Source of the DNA: Algoriphagus halophilus
GTDB taxonomy: Bacteria; Bacteroidota; Bacteroidia; Cytophagales; Cyclobacteriaceae
Length of the DNA: 64,000 nt
Reading direction: 5' to 3'
NCBI RefSeq assembly: GCF_900129785.1
Contig: NZ_FSRC01000001.1
Coordinates: 806,001 to 870,000 of the forward strand
Position numbers and translations under genes: made by a program. Within the stretch, counting starts at the first letter, position 1. Each line of letters starts with the position of its first letter. Shown in pieces: positions 8,091-17,212 of this stretch. A model generated the notes under the pieces. It was given only the letters and a program-made list of their open reading frames with translations, was not told the DNA's origin and did no database searches.

Positions 8091-9539
8091 ATGAGAACTT
8101 ACAAGAATTACCTAAGCCTCTTTTCAGCATTTATACTCTTGGGTTTAAGTTCCTGTGCCATCAATCCTGTCACAGGAAAAAAGCAAATTGTATTGATGTC
8201 TGAAGCTCAGGAAATCGAGATGGGAAAGCAGTCAGATCCTGAAATTGTTGCCTTTTTTGGCCTTTATGAAGATCCAGAACTCCAAGAATTTATCACTACT
8301 AAGGGTAATGAAATGGCGGCAATTTCACATCGTCCAAAATTAGCCTATGAGTTCAAAATAGTGGACTCACCAGTAATTAATGCCTTTGCGGTGCCTGGTG
8401 GGTATGTCTATTTTACCCGAGGAATTATGGCGCATTTTAATAATGAAGCCGAGTTTGCGGGGGTGTTAGGTCATGAGATTGGGCACGTTACCGCTAGGCA
8501 TTCAGTGATACAGCAGCGGAATCAGATTCTTGGTCAGCTAGGTTTAATAACGGGGATCATTTTAGTCCCTCAGCTCAGTGAATTCGTAGAGCCTTTGTCT
8601 CAGGGAATGCAGTTGGCTTTGCTGAAATTCGGAAGAGACGCGGAGCGTCAATCCGATGAGCTAGGTGTGGATTATTCTTCCCAAATCGGGTATGATGCGA
8701 CTGAAATGGCCGGATTTTTCGAAACACTGGAAAGACAACAGGATAATTCTGGAGCGAATGAAATCCCCCCTTTTCTTTCTACTCACCCTTCACCAGAAGA
8801 ACGAAATGCTACTGTTGAAAGACTTGCACTAGAGTGGCAGCAAAAATCTAAAATGACTGAATTTGAAATAAACCGAGATAGTTACCTGCGAAAAATTGAT
8901 GGTCTTATAGTGGGAGAAGACCCGAAGCAGGGATTTGTGGAGAATAGTACTTTTTATCATCCAGTTCTAAAAATCCAATTTCCACTTCCTAAAGATTGGA
9001 GTCACCAAAACTCACCACAACAGTTTCAAATGGCACCAAAGGCTGGTGATGCAGTGATGATTCTGACTTTGGCCTCAGGAGCTAACCTGGAGGAAGCTGC
9101 AAATGCAGTTTTGGAGAATTATGGACTGACGCTAGTAGAATCTAGGAAAGAGACCATCAACAGCATGCCGGCAATACTAATGGTTGCTGATTATTTGCAG
9201 GAGCAAGCGAGTACTATACGTGTCCTTTCTTCTCTTATTCAATTTGAAGGAAATATTTATAGTTTAATGGGGGTTACGGAGCTAGCAAAGTTTGATTCAT
9301 ACCAGTCAGTTTTTAATAAGACGATACGTGATTTTCAAGAATTACGAGAATCGGAAAAACTGAATCGAAAACCAGATATACTAAAAATCAAAACAATTCC
9401 ATATTCCATGTCATTGGAAGCTGCGTTTAAGTATTATGGAATGCCATCTGAGAGATATGAAGAACTTTCACTCCTAAATGGGATGCATTTGACAGATCAA
9501 TTGAACAAAGGAATGTTGATCAAAGTCGTTGGAAAATAA
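8091..9539 (+). CDS. M48 family metalloprotease lipoprotein (BepA-like)
   Basis: Predicted outer-membrane-associated lipoprotein: a signal peptide ends at the lipobox LSSC (Cys ~22) and is followed by the typical INPVTGKKQIVLMSEAQE. Residues ~40-250 form the M48 zinc protease domain, with HEIGH at 128-132 and the downstream third-ligand motif ERQSDELG near 185. Residues ~285-420 hold a second domain of unknown role, and the C-terminal ~50 residues resemble a LysM/peptidoglycan-binding type fold. Relatives such as BepA and LoiP help outer-membrane protein quality control; here that role is inferred. DUF4197 genes flank it on both sides. Confidence 0.92.
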   Translation: MRTYKNYLSLFSAFILLGLSSCAINPVTGKKQIVLMSEAQEIEMGKQSDPEIVAFFGLYEDPELQEFITTKGNEMAAISHRPKLAYEFKIVDSPVINAFAVPGGYVYFTRGIMAHFNNEAEFAGVLGHEIGHVTARHSVIQQRNQILGQLGLITGIILVPQLSEFVEPLSQGMQLALLKFGRDAERQSDELGVDYSSQIGYDATEMAGFFETLERQQDNSGANEIPPFLSTHPSPEERNATVERLALEWQQKSKMTEFEINRDSYLRKIDGLIVGEDPKQGFVENSTFYHPVLKIQFPLPKDWSHQNSPQQFQMAPKAGDAVMILTLASGANLEEAANAVLENYGLTLVESRKETINSMPAILMVADYLQEQASTIRVLSSLIQFEGNIYSLMGVTELAKFDSYQSVFNKTIRDFQELRESEKLNRKPDILKIKTIPYSMSLEAAFKYYGMPSERYEELSLLNGMHLTDQLNKGMLIKVVGK

Positions 9540-9567
9540 TCACTAGTTAGTCTGGCTTTAAAAAATT

Positions 9568-9595
9568 AAAACCGAACTTCTCAGCTCGGTTTTTT
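9568..9595. terminator. Bidirectional terminator between M48 and DUF4197 genes
   Basis: AAAACCGA pairs with TCGGTTTT around a ten-base loop. T runs follow on both strands (TTTTT on plus; TTTTAATTTTTT on minus). The gene pair is convergent, so one hairpin can serve both. Confidence 0.85.
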
Positions 9596-9617
9596 AAAAT
9601 GTGATTGCAGCGGAATA

Positions 9618-10367
9618 TTATTTAACTGTTCCTGAAACAGCTTTTTCTCGGTCAGCATATCCAAACACTTGTTGTAGCAACAAGGTACTTCTGGCAGTGA
9701 CATTTTCACGGATTTTTAATTCCTCTTTGGCAATTTCATAAAAGAGTCCATCGATTGCTTTTTTGGTGACATACTTGGATAGATCGGCTTCTATGGGCTT
9801 TACTAAAGGAACTTGGTTATACCTTCCAATGACGTCTCCCCAGTATTTGGTGGCACCTACTTTATTTAAACTAGTTTCAATGATCGGTTTGAATTTTTCT
9901 TCCAATGAACCTGTCGTCTTATTCTCAAAATAGGTGGTTGCTGCGTCGTTTTCTCCCAGCAAAATGTTTTTCACATCAGTAATACTCATGTCTTTGATGG
10001 CTGCTACAAAAATGGGTTTGGCTTCAATGGCAGCATCTTCAGCAGCCCGATTGACGCTGGTAATTACTTGGTCACAAAGGTTTCCAAGTCCAATGGAGCG
10101 CAAGGTGTTTTCCACTTTTTGGGCTTCTTCTGGAAAAACGATTTTGATAGCCAAATTTCCCAAATACCCATCCTCCTTGGAGAGTCGTTCCGTAGCATAG
10201 CTGGTTCCATATTCCAAGGCTTGTTTGAGTCCTGAATTGATCTCTGCCTCAGTAGGGGTGCCTAACCCGAACTGCCCGCCCAATTGATTGATGGTGTCGC
10301 AACCAGAAAAAATCAGTCCCATAAAAAGAAAGATTAAAACTGTATTTTTATAGTTAGTGAGTCTCAT
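9618..10367 (-). CDS. DUF4197 lipoprotein (paralogue 2)
   Basis: A 249-residue protein with a lipoprotein signal peptide (FLFMGLIFSGC, lipid-modified Cys ~23), then one DUF4197 domain. Long blocks match the paralogue at 7097-7828: ENTLRSxGLG, SVNRAAEDAAI, AKPIF, YVTKKAIDGLF, EIAKEELKIRENV and ARSTLLLQQVFGYAD. The two differ mainly in export route, lipoprotein here versus soluble there. The function of DUF4197 is unknown; the M48 neighbour suggests envelope work, but that is only context. Confidence 0.9.
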   Translation of the reverse strand: MRLTNYKNTVLIFLFMGLIFSGCDTINQLGGQFGLGTPTEAEINSGLKQALEYGTSYATERLSKEDGYLGNLAIKIVFPEEAQKVENTLRSIGLGNLCDQVITSVNRAAEDAAIEAKPIFVAAIKDMSITDVKNILLGENDAATTYFENKTTGSLEEKFKPIIETSLNKVGATKYWGDVIGRYNQVPLVKPIEADLSKYVTKKAIDGLFYEIAKEELKIRENVTARSTLLLQQVFGYADREKAVSGTVK

Positions 10368-10583
10368 GCTTTTTGTCTTTATTCTTTTTTAGAATCGATT
10401 CAACAATAGTACCTGAAATGATTCACCAATAAAATTGTAGATTGAGTGGTAGTTGATTTTTTAGAGTTTTATTTTTATATAATTAATGAATGGCTTTATT
10501 TGTTTCATTAATTTTTATAAAAACTCATTTTTATTTAAAAAATATTAATAAAATAGTATTATAAATAACAAATCGGTAATTAG

Positions 10584-11798
10584 ATGAATCTTAGAATAAA
10601 CTCAGAATTTGGAACCCTCCGAGCCGTATTGATGCATAGACCAGGAAAGGAAATAGATCGGTTGACGCCCTACAATAAGGAGTTCTTACTTTTTGAGGAT
10701 GTTCCCTATTTAGAGGCCTTGCAAAAGGAACACGATGCTTTCTCCAACTTAATTAAGGAGTCCACAGGGGCCCAGGTGTATCAATTGCGGGAATTATTGA
10801 TCCGTGTATTATATGATGAGGATATCCTGTTGAAGTTGGTGAGAGAGTCTTTGAAAAAGTCCGGCTTGGTTCATCTGGCGGAAGATATTTTGGAAAGATT
10901 TTCTACTGCGGAGTGTGCCTCAATTTTGACTGCCGGGTTAAAAATTCACGAATTAAGAAAGAAAATCCCCAATCTAAACTCTGGAGAACTGATGGAGTCT
11001 GCCTTTGCGATTTCACCATGTCCCAACTTATATTTTCAACGGGACCCCATGGCTTTGACTCCAGGTGGAATTATTTTTTCAAGTATGAAAATGGACGGAA
11101 GACAAAGAGAAGCGGATTTGTTGCGGACCATATTTGAAAACCATGCTGACTTTAAGGATAATGTCAATCGATTGTATCCTATTCAAGGGCATGATAATCC
11201 TCCAAGTATTGAGGGAGGAGATATCATCGTCTTATCGGGAAAAGCAGTGGCCATAGGGAATTCTGAGAGGACCGATGAAAAAGCGATTTACCATGCTGCC
11301 AAAGCCATGTTGGCTGAAGGATCAGTAGAACGGGTTTATGAAGTGCATCTTCCTCATAAGCGGAATTACATGCATTTAGATACGGTCTTCACCATCTTGG
11401 ATGAAAATCTGGTGTTAACCTACCCTGATGCTCTCAACTCGGTATTGCAGACTTCCCGTTATACATTGAAGGAAATAAAAGACGATAAAGTCCATATCAA
11501 AAGAGAGGTGTTGAATGAATCTCTTTTAACCATCCTTGAGCGTGAAATTCCACATTTGGAAATCCTACACACTGCTGATGGGAATCCCGATTATTCCCTC
11601 CGTGAGCAATGGTTCGATGGAGCCAATGTATTTGCCATTGGCCCCAGAAGGGTGATCTCCTACAATAGAAATATTCATACTAATCGGGCACTAAGACAAT
11701 TGGGAGTCGACGTATTGGAGATTCCTTCCTCTGAACTTTCAAGAGGACTTGGAGGACCCAGGTGTATGACGATGCCTCTAAGTAGGTCTAGAGTTTAA
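10584..11798 (+). CDS. arcA: Arginine deiminase
   Basis: Hydrolyses arginine to citrulline and ammonia. The 404 residues are normal for the family. Signature elements are NLYFQRDPM (family usually NLYFTRDP), EGGD near 211, the catalytic His in YMHLDT near 267 and the nucleophile Cys394 in GGPRCMTMPL. The usual partners arcB (ornithine carbamoyltransferase) and arcC (carbamate kinase) are not adjacent, so it may serve in nitrogen salvage or pH control instead of a local ADI operon. The upstream 216 bp is very AT-rich. It converges on lptD with a 20-bp gap. Confidence 0.93.
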   Translation: MNLRINSEFGTLRAVLMHRPGKEIDRLTPYNKEFLLFEDVPYLEALQKEHDAFSNLIKESTGAQVYQLRELLIRVLYDEDILLKLVRESLKKSGLVHLAEDILERFSTAECASILTAGLKIHELRKKIPNLNSGELMESAFAISPCPNLYFQRDPMALTPGGIIFSSMKMDGRQREADLLRTIFENHADFKDNVNRLYPIQGHDNPPSIEGGDIIVLSGKAVAIGNSERTDEKAIYHAAKAMLAEGSVERVYEVHLPHKRNYMHLDTVFTILDENLVLTYPDALNSVLQTSRYTLKEIKDDKVHIKREVLNESLLTILEREIPHLEILHTADGNPDYSLREQWFDGANVFAIGPRRVISYNRNIHTNRALRQLGVDVLEIPSSELSRGLGGPRCMTMPLSRSRV

Positions 11799-11818
11799 GG
11801 GATTGTTTGCCAGGTAAA

Positions 11819-14614
11819 TTATCTATCGAAGAACGATCTTCTTCTGGACACTTTTAAGTCCTGAAGGATGCTTGATTTTACCCGAATATCAATATTGTAC
11901 GAAGTAAATCGGCCAAATGGAATCCAGCTGACATTCATTTGCCAACAGTGGAGGTCCCTTGCAATACCGATCATAGACTGGGTGATCTTTTGTGTTTGTA
12001 AGTCTATGCCTGTATTGAAATTGATTTTCCACTTCTCAGACAGTGAAAAGTCTCCATTCAAATTCATTCCTTGGGTAATGTTGGTGGTCCCCGTGGTCTG
12101 TTTGCTATAACTCAAATTATAGCCAAAACTCAAGTTCCAGGGGATATTCCAATCAATGTATTGACTAGGATCTGAAACGATTCGATTGATTTCACTCTCC
12201 ACAAATTCATTGAGAACTCCTCCCTGCTGCATAAAATTGGAAGTAACTTCATCCCTTACTTCTCCTGGTGTTTTATTTCCACCAGGGTTCAAGGACATAT
12301 TCATATTCAAGGAAGCATTTCGAATTGTACCAATTCCCTGTCCATTGTTCCAAGCAAATTCATTGATCCTTCTGATTGTTTCTGCCCCAGTACTGCTTAG
12401 GAAAGTACGAGTGGCATAAGGATCCAAGGTGGTACTCATATTGACAGAAAGTTTCCTTTCAAAAAAGCTTGTTCTGGCGCTTATGCTAAAAGGGGCAAGG
12501 TTAAAGGAATCAGCGGCGAAATTGTAGCTCGTGCTCAAGTTGAGAGTCTCCAACAATGGGATTTTTTTGGTGGTAGCCTCTGCTGTATCTGATTCCGTTT
12601 TGATTTTGGCTTCCAATACATTTCTCAAATTAAAGGTCATGGCCCTGGACTCGCCCACTGCAGCCCCCCCATAGATAAACCCTTGATGTCTGGATAAAAG
12701 TCGAGTATCGCCTTCCTCATTTATCTGGACCTCTTGGTAGTATCCAAATCTTGGATCTGAAAAGTCCGGTCTAAAACTAAACCCAATGGAAGGTTGGATG
12801 TGCTGCCTGATCGTTTGGATTTTCCCATTTCCTTTGAAATTGAAGAAACCATAAACGTTGGTGTTGAGCGCAAAAGAAGAACTATACGTGCCTATCCGGT
12901 TGAAGCCCTCTTCCAGAATTTTATCCACTCGTTGCTCAGAAGCATTGTAGTAATAATTGATTCTGTTGAGGTACCAGAGTTCCTGGTAATTAAAGGAAGC
13001 GGTACCTGTAAAGTATTTAAACAGGGTGAAATTAGAGGAAATCGGAATGGTACTTCTCGCTCCATTGCTTGCATTGTCCAATAAAAGACTTGCATTTGCA
13101 AGGTTGAAGGGAATGTATTCAGTCTGTTCAGTCCCGGTAGATAGGTCAGTGGGTACCCCGAAAGATTGATCTACCCGGTTGGTGATGGAGTTTTGCAAGG
13201 CAAAATTCCAGGCAATGTTTAAGGTTTTTAAGGGCTCAAACTTCACATTTCTGAAAGGACTCTGTCTATTCATATTGACAGAAATAGAAGGGAGATCCAA
13301 TCGCACTTCCCCAGTAGTCACACTCTGGGAATGCCTCATATTAGCAGACATGGAAAAAGGGGTGCCCGTGAAAGTCTTAGAATAGGCGACATTAGAGGTG
13401 AATTCAGAAGTAATATTATTCTGGAAATTATTCTGATTGATCACATTATTGAAGTAGCTGGTACTTCCTGCATTGACTGAGGCAGAAAATCTACTATTCC
13501 CTCTCGATTCAGGGGTATGACTCCATTGAACTCTAAAAGTATTGTAATTGACCGGATTTAATTCGGTTTCAGGAGAGACGAATTTCTGGAAGTCGATGTT
13601 AAAGCTCCCCCCATATCGGTAGCGCTTTTTATATACCGCTTGAGACTTTGCACCCCAACCCCCTTTGGAGTAGATGTCTCCTGTAAATCGGGCGTGGATG
13701 TAATCATTGATTGCAAAGTAATATCCAAAATCTCTAAGGTAAAGTCCTCTGACTTGCTCACTACCATAGGATGGGAACACAATCCCTGATGCTTTTTCTT
13801 CAGGCGTGTCGGGAATAATCCCAAAAGGCAACCCTAAAGGCGTAGGAATTCCATTGAAGTACAGGTTAAATGGTCCTGATACCACTTGCTTTCCCTGAAT
13901 GGATTTGATTTTGTTGGAGGAGATATGCCAATGAGGCTCGGTTAACTTACAAGTGGTATAATAACCATGACTCAGGTAGATGCTTCCGTCTTCCGTTTTT
14001 TTGATGGTTTCTCCCCGTAAAACCCCATCCTGCTGCTCTGTCACAACGTCCTTGATAATTGCCTTTTGAGTAGCAAAATTATAGCGCATCTCCTTTCTGA
14101 TCTCATAGACGCTAGGGCCATCTTTAAAAAATGGATTGCCTGTAATATTTCCTAAACTATCCGTCACTCCTGAGGCGTAAAGCATGGAGTTTTTCCAATC
14201 TATGACGATTAGATCTGCCTCAAGCTTCATCTGCCCATACTCAAACCAAGCTTTATTGTAGAGGTAAACTTTGTTTTCAGTGAAGTCAGATACGATACTA
14301 TCTTCCGCATAATATGTAATATCTGAGGTAATTGGCCCAGTGGGCATAATTTTTGCCAAACTATCAGATGGCAAAGTGTCGGTTAATGCAGGAGGGTTAG
14401 ATTCTGGCAATGTATCTAACAGGGGTGAAGCCAAGGTGTCAGGCACCACTAACCTCCGCTCTGTTTGTCTAGTAGGTTGTTGTGCAGCTACCATTACTGG
14501 AGCAATCAATAAACCGAATAGTGAAAATAAAAGGAGTCTAAATCCCTGCACAGTTGATTGCGCTTTGTTTAATTTGTGTAAAATTTCGCGTAAAGTTAAT
14601 TCTATTGCCCTCAT
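11819..14614 (-). CDS. lptD: LPS-assembly outer membrane protein LptD
   Basis: Inserts lipopolysaccharide into the outer leaflet of the outer membrane. About 931 residues with the chosen start: a signal peptide (LLLFSLFGLLIAPVMVAAQ), an OstA/LptA-like beta-jellyroll (~75-260; YYAEDSIVSDFTENKVYLYN, KLEADLIVIDWKN) and a long C-terminal beta-barrel with many alternating aromatic strands. The open frame extends to 14719, but that adds 35 residues before the signal region and overlaps the amidase gene, so I use the ATG at 14612-14614. That codon overlaps the divergent amidase start by 2 bp. The partner LptE is not in the window. Confidence 0.88.
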   Translation of the reverse strand: MRAIELTLREILHKLNKAQSTVQGFRLLLFSLFGLLIAPVMVAAQQPTRQTERRLVVPDTLASPLLDTLPESNPPALTDTLPSDSLAKIMPTGPITSDITYYAEDSIVSDFTENKVYLYNKAWFEYGQMKLEADLIVIDWKNSMLYASGVTDSLGNITGNPFFKDGPSVYEIRKEMRYNFATQKAIIKDVVTEQQDGVLRGETIKKTEDGSIYLSHGYYTTCKLTEPHWHISSNKIKSIQGKQVVSGPFNLYFNGIPTPLGLPFGIIPDTPEEKASGIVFPSYGSEQVRGLYLRDFGYYFAINDYIHARFTGDIYSKGGWGAKSQAVYKKRYRYGGSFNIDFQKFVSPETELNPVNYNTFRVQWSHTPESRGNSRFSASVNAGSTSYFNNVINQNNFQNNITSEFTSNVAYSKTFTGTPFSMSANMRHSQSVTTGEVRLDLPSISVNMNRQSPFRNVKFEPLKTLNIAWNFALQNSITNRVDQSFGVPTDLSTGTEQTEYIPFNLANASLLLDNASNGARSTIPISSNFTLFKYFTGTASFNYQELWYLNRINYYYNASEQRVDKILEEGFNRIGTYSSSFALNTNVYGFFNFKGNGKIQTIRQHIQPSIGFSFRPDFSDPRFGYYQEVQINEEGDTRLLSRHQGFIYGGAAVGESRAMTFNLRNVLEAKIKTESDTAEATTKKIPLLETLNLSTSYNFAADSFNLAPFSISARTSFFERKLSVNMSTTLDPYATRTFLSSTGAETIRRINEFAWNNGQGIGTIRNASLNMNMSLNPGGNKTPGEVRDEVTSNFMQQGGVLNEFVESEINRIVSDPSQYIDWNIPWNLSFGYNLSYSKQTTGTTNITQGMNLNGDFSLSEKWKINFNTGIDLQTQKITQSMIGIARDLHCWQMNVSWIPFGRFTSYNIDIRVKSSILQDLKVSRRRSFFDR

Positions 14615-15413
14615 GGAACGGTCCAAAAGCAAAAAAATTCTTATCTCTTTAATTATCCTAATCCCATTTGTCTTCGGAGGATTCATATCTAACGAATCAA
14701 TGATGCCAGCGTTTCGCATGAAGAAGATTGTTATCGATGCGGGTCACGGTGGTAAAGACCCTGGGAATCTTGGTTCAAGGTCCAAAGAAAAGAATATTAA
14801 TCTAGCTGTCGCACTATTAGTAGGTAAATATATAGAAGAATACCTTCCAGATGTGGAAGTAATCTACACAAGAAAAGACGATAGCTTTCCAGAATTGAAA
14901 GAAAGACCGATCATAGCCAATAATAATAAGGCGGATTTATTTGTTTCCATCCACTCCAATTCTGCTCCTAACCGTTCTGCTTACGGTACAGAGACGTTTG
15001 TGATGGGGATGAAGCATTTTGATGCCAACTTCGACATTGTAAAAAGAGAAAATTCTGTCATCTACTTGGAGGATAACTACGAGGAAAATTATGAGGGTTT
15101 TGACCCCAAATCACCCGAATCTTACATGACTTTTAATTTGTTGTCAAAAGTACATTTTGAGAATTCGGTCACTCTTGCTGATCATGTAGAGACCCAATTC
15201 AAAAATCGGGTAGGAAGAAAAAGCAGAGGGGTAAAACAAGGTCCTTTTTACGTGCTTTGGACCCCATCCATGCCAAGTGTGTTGATCGAACTTGGTTTCT
15301 TGTCCAACAGCGAAGAAGAGCGGTTCTTGATGAGTCAAAAAGGACAGGAATACATGGCCTCAGCTATTTTTAGATCCATTCGGGATTACAAAGAAGGGAT
15401 AGAGGCTAATTAA
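14613..15413 (+). CDS. N-acetylmuramoyl-L-alanine amidase (Amidase_3)
   Basis: Zinc amidase that cleaves the bond between MurNAc and the peptide stem, for cell separation or wall turnover. The chosen start (ATG 14613-14615) gives 266 residues: an N-terminal hydrophobic signal (ILISLIILIPFVFGGF), then the Amidase_3 domain with the zinc His in VIDAGHGGKDPG, the second His in SIHSNSAP and the catalytic Glu in VLIELGFLSNSEEE. An open frame continues upstream to 14340, but that is antisense to lptD and not needed. Its promoter must lie inside the lptD coding region. A terminator follows at 15438. Confidence 0.93.
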   Translation: MERSKSKKILISLIILIPFVFGGFISNESMMPAFRMKKIVIDAGHGGKDPGNLGSRSKEKNINLAVALLVGKYIEEYLPDVEVIYTRKDDSFPELKERPIIANNNKADLFVSIHSNSAPNRSAYGTETFVMGMKHFDANFDIVKRENSVIYLEDNYEENYEGFDPKSPESYMTFNLLSKVHFENSVTLADHVETQFKNRVGRKSRGVKQGPFYVLWTPSMPSVLIELGFLSNSEEERFLMSQKGQEYMASAIFRSIRDYKEGIEAN

Positions 15414-15437
15414 TAGCTGAATTCACACGAATCATTT

Positions 15438-15467
15438 AGCCCTTTTTCAACTCGGAAAAGGGCTTTT
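15438..15467 (+). terminator. Intrinsic terminator after the amidase gene
   Basis: AGCCCTTTT pairs with AAAAGGGCT around a nine-base loop; the stem is followed by TTTG. It starts 25 bp after the amidase stop. Confidence 0.82.
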
Positions 15468-15532
15468 GTTTATATTCAAACAAACTCTTAGGTTCAAAAT
15501 TGAGTTTGAAAACTGTAATCCCAAATTTCATC

Positions 15533-17161
15533 ATGAAGTCAAACACCTCTATGGAAACCCCTACTTTTAAATTCCTTCTTGATCAATTAAAATCTAAAAC
15601 TGAACAGGTAAAACTGGGTGGAGGTGCCAAAAGGATTGAAAAAGAACATGCTAAAGGAAAGCTTACCGCCCGGGAAAGAATTGATTATTTGGTAGATGCT
15701 GGTTCTGAATTTTTGGAAGTTGGGGCTTTTGCTGCAGATGGGATGTATTTAGAAGAGGGCGGATGTCCTTCTGCAGGCGTGGTTACCGGGATAGGGTATG
15801 TTCAGGGGAGGATGGTGGTAATTGTAGCAAATGATGCCACTGTCAAAGCAGGAGCCTGGTTTCCGATGACTGCCAAAAAGAATTTAAGAGCTCAGGAAAT
15901 TGCGATGGAAAACCATCTGCCTATCATCTACCTGGTGGATAGTGCGGGAGTATTTCTGCCCATGCAAAATGAGATTTTTCCCGATAAAGAGCATTTTGGA
16001 AGACAGTTTAGAAATAATGCTAAAATGTCCTCCATGGGCATCGTTCAAATAGCGGCAATTATGGGAAGTTGTGTGGCTGGTGGGGCTTATTTACCGATTA
16101 TGTCTGATGAAGCCATGATTGTAGATAAAACAGGATCTATCTTTTTGGCAGGTTCCTATTTGGTAAAGGCCGCAATTGGAGAATCCGTGGATAATGAGAC
16201 CTTGGGAGGAGCAACTACACATTGTGAAATTTCCGGTGTGACAGACAATAAATATGAAAGTGACCAAGAGTGTCTGGATGCGATCCGGGCTATTTTTGAT
16301 AAAATAGGGGAGAATCCCACTGCTGGATTTGATAGAAAAGAGCCCAAAGCTCCCGCTTTATCTGGAGAGGAACTGCTTTCAGTTTTTCCCTTGGAACGGG
16401 TGAAACCCTATGATATGCACGAAGTAATCTCAGGATTGGTGGATGGGGGAGAACTGGATGAGTATAAAAAGGACTATGGAAAAACATTGATCTGTGGAAC
16501 AGCCAGGATAGATGGATGGGCCATAGGAATTGTTGCCAACCAGCGCAAAATCGTCAAAACCGCCAAAGGAGAAATGCAGATGGGAGGGGTGATTTACTCC
16601 GACTCAGCTGATAAAGCGGCAAGGTTTATCATGAACTGCAATCAGCGCAAGATTCCTTTGGTATTCTTGCAGGATGTAAGCGGATTTATGGTGGGAAGTA
16701 AAGCGGAACATGGAGGTATCATCAAGGATGGTGCAAAAATGGTGAATGCCATGGCGAACTCCGTGGTGCCGAAGTTCACGATTATTCTAGGGAATTCATA
16801 TGGGGCAGGCAATTATGCCATGTGCGGGAAAGCGTACGATCCCCGTTTGATTTATTCTTGGCCCACAGCCCAAATGGCAGTGATGTCAGGGGCTTCAGCA
16901 GCAAAAACCCTATTACAAATCAAAGTGGCTTCCCTAAAAAAGAAAGGGCAGGAAATAAGTGAGGAGGATGAGAAAGAATTGCTCCAAGAGATTACAGAAA
17001 AGTATAATGAGGAGCTAAGTCCTTATTATTCAGCAGCTAGACTTTGGGTGGATGGTGTGATTGATCCTCAGGAAACCAGAAAAGTCATTAGCATGGGCAT
17101 TGAAGCTGCCAATCATGCACCAATTTCAGAGAGATTTAACGTAGGAGTTATTCAAACTTAA
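15533..17161 (+). CDS. Acyl-CoA carboxylase beta (carboxyltransferase) subunit, MCC-like
   Basis: Carboxyltransferase half of a biotin-dependent acyl-CoA carboxylase. It carries both crotonase-fold halves: acyl-CoA-binding N half (~55-270, IYLVDSAGVFLPMQ, MGSCVAGGAYLPIM) and C half (~300-520, FLQDVSGFMVGSKAE, GNSYGAGNYAMCG). The pattern around LRAQEIAMENHLPIIYLVDS looks closest to methylcrotonyl- or geranyl-CoA carboxylase beta. The biotin carboxylase subunit is not nearby. The open frame begins at TTG 15500; ATG 15533 (542 residues) or ATG 15551 are better starts. Substrate specificity is inferred. Confidence 0.9.
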   Translation: MKSNTSMETPTFKFLLDQLKSKTEQVKLGGGAKRIEKEHAKGKLTARERIDYLVDAGSEFLEVGAFAADGMYLEEGGCPSAGVVTGIGYVQGRMVVIVANDATVKAGAWFPMTAKKNLRAQEIAMENHLPIIYLVDSAGVFLPMQNEIFPDKEHFGRQFRNNAKMSSMGIVQIAAIMGSCVAGGAYLPIMSDEAMIVDKTGSIFLAGSYLVKAAIGESVDNETLGGATTHCEISGVTDNKYESDQECLDAIRAIFDKIGENPTAGFDRKEPKAPALSGEELLSVFPLERVKPYDMHEVISGLVDGGELDEYKKDYGKTLICGTARIDGWAIGIVANQRKIVKTAKGEMQMGGVIYSDSADKAARFIMNCNQRKIPLVFLQDVSGFMVGSKAEHGGIIKDGAKMVNAMANSVVPKFTIILGNSYGAGNYAMCGKAYDPRLIYSWPTAQMAVMSGASAAKTLLQIKVASLKKKGQEISEEDEKELLQEITEKYNEELSPYYSAARLWVDGVIDPQETRKVISMGIEAANHAPISERFNVGVIQT

Positions 17162-17212
17162 AGACAATTTCATTAAATTAATACAACATCCATTCTTTCA
17201 AGAAATTTGCAT

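Noticed and set aside
14340..14612. Upstream extension of the amidase frame
   Set aside because: It is antisense to lptD and would place about 90 unrelated residues before a normal signal peptide.
14615..14719. Upstream extension of the lptD frame
   Set aside because: It adds 35 residues before the signal peptide and overlaps the amidase gene.
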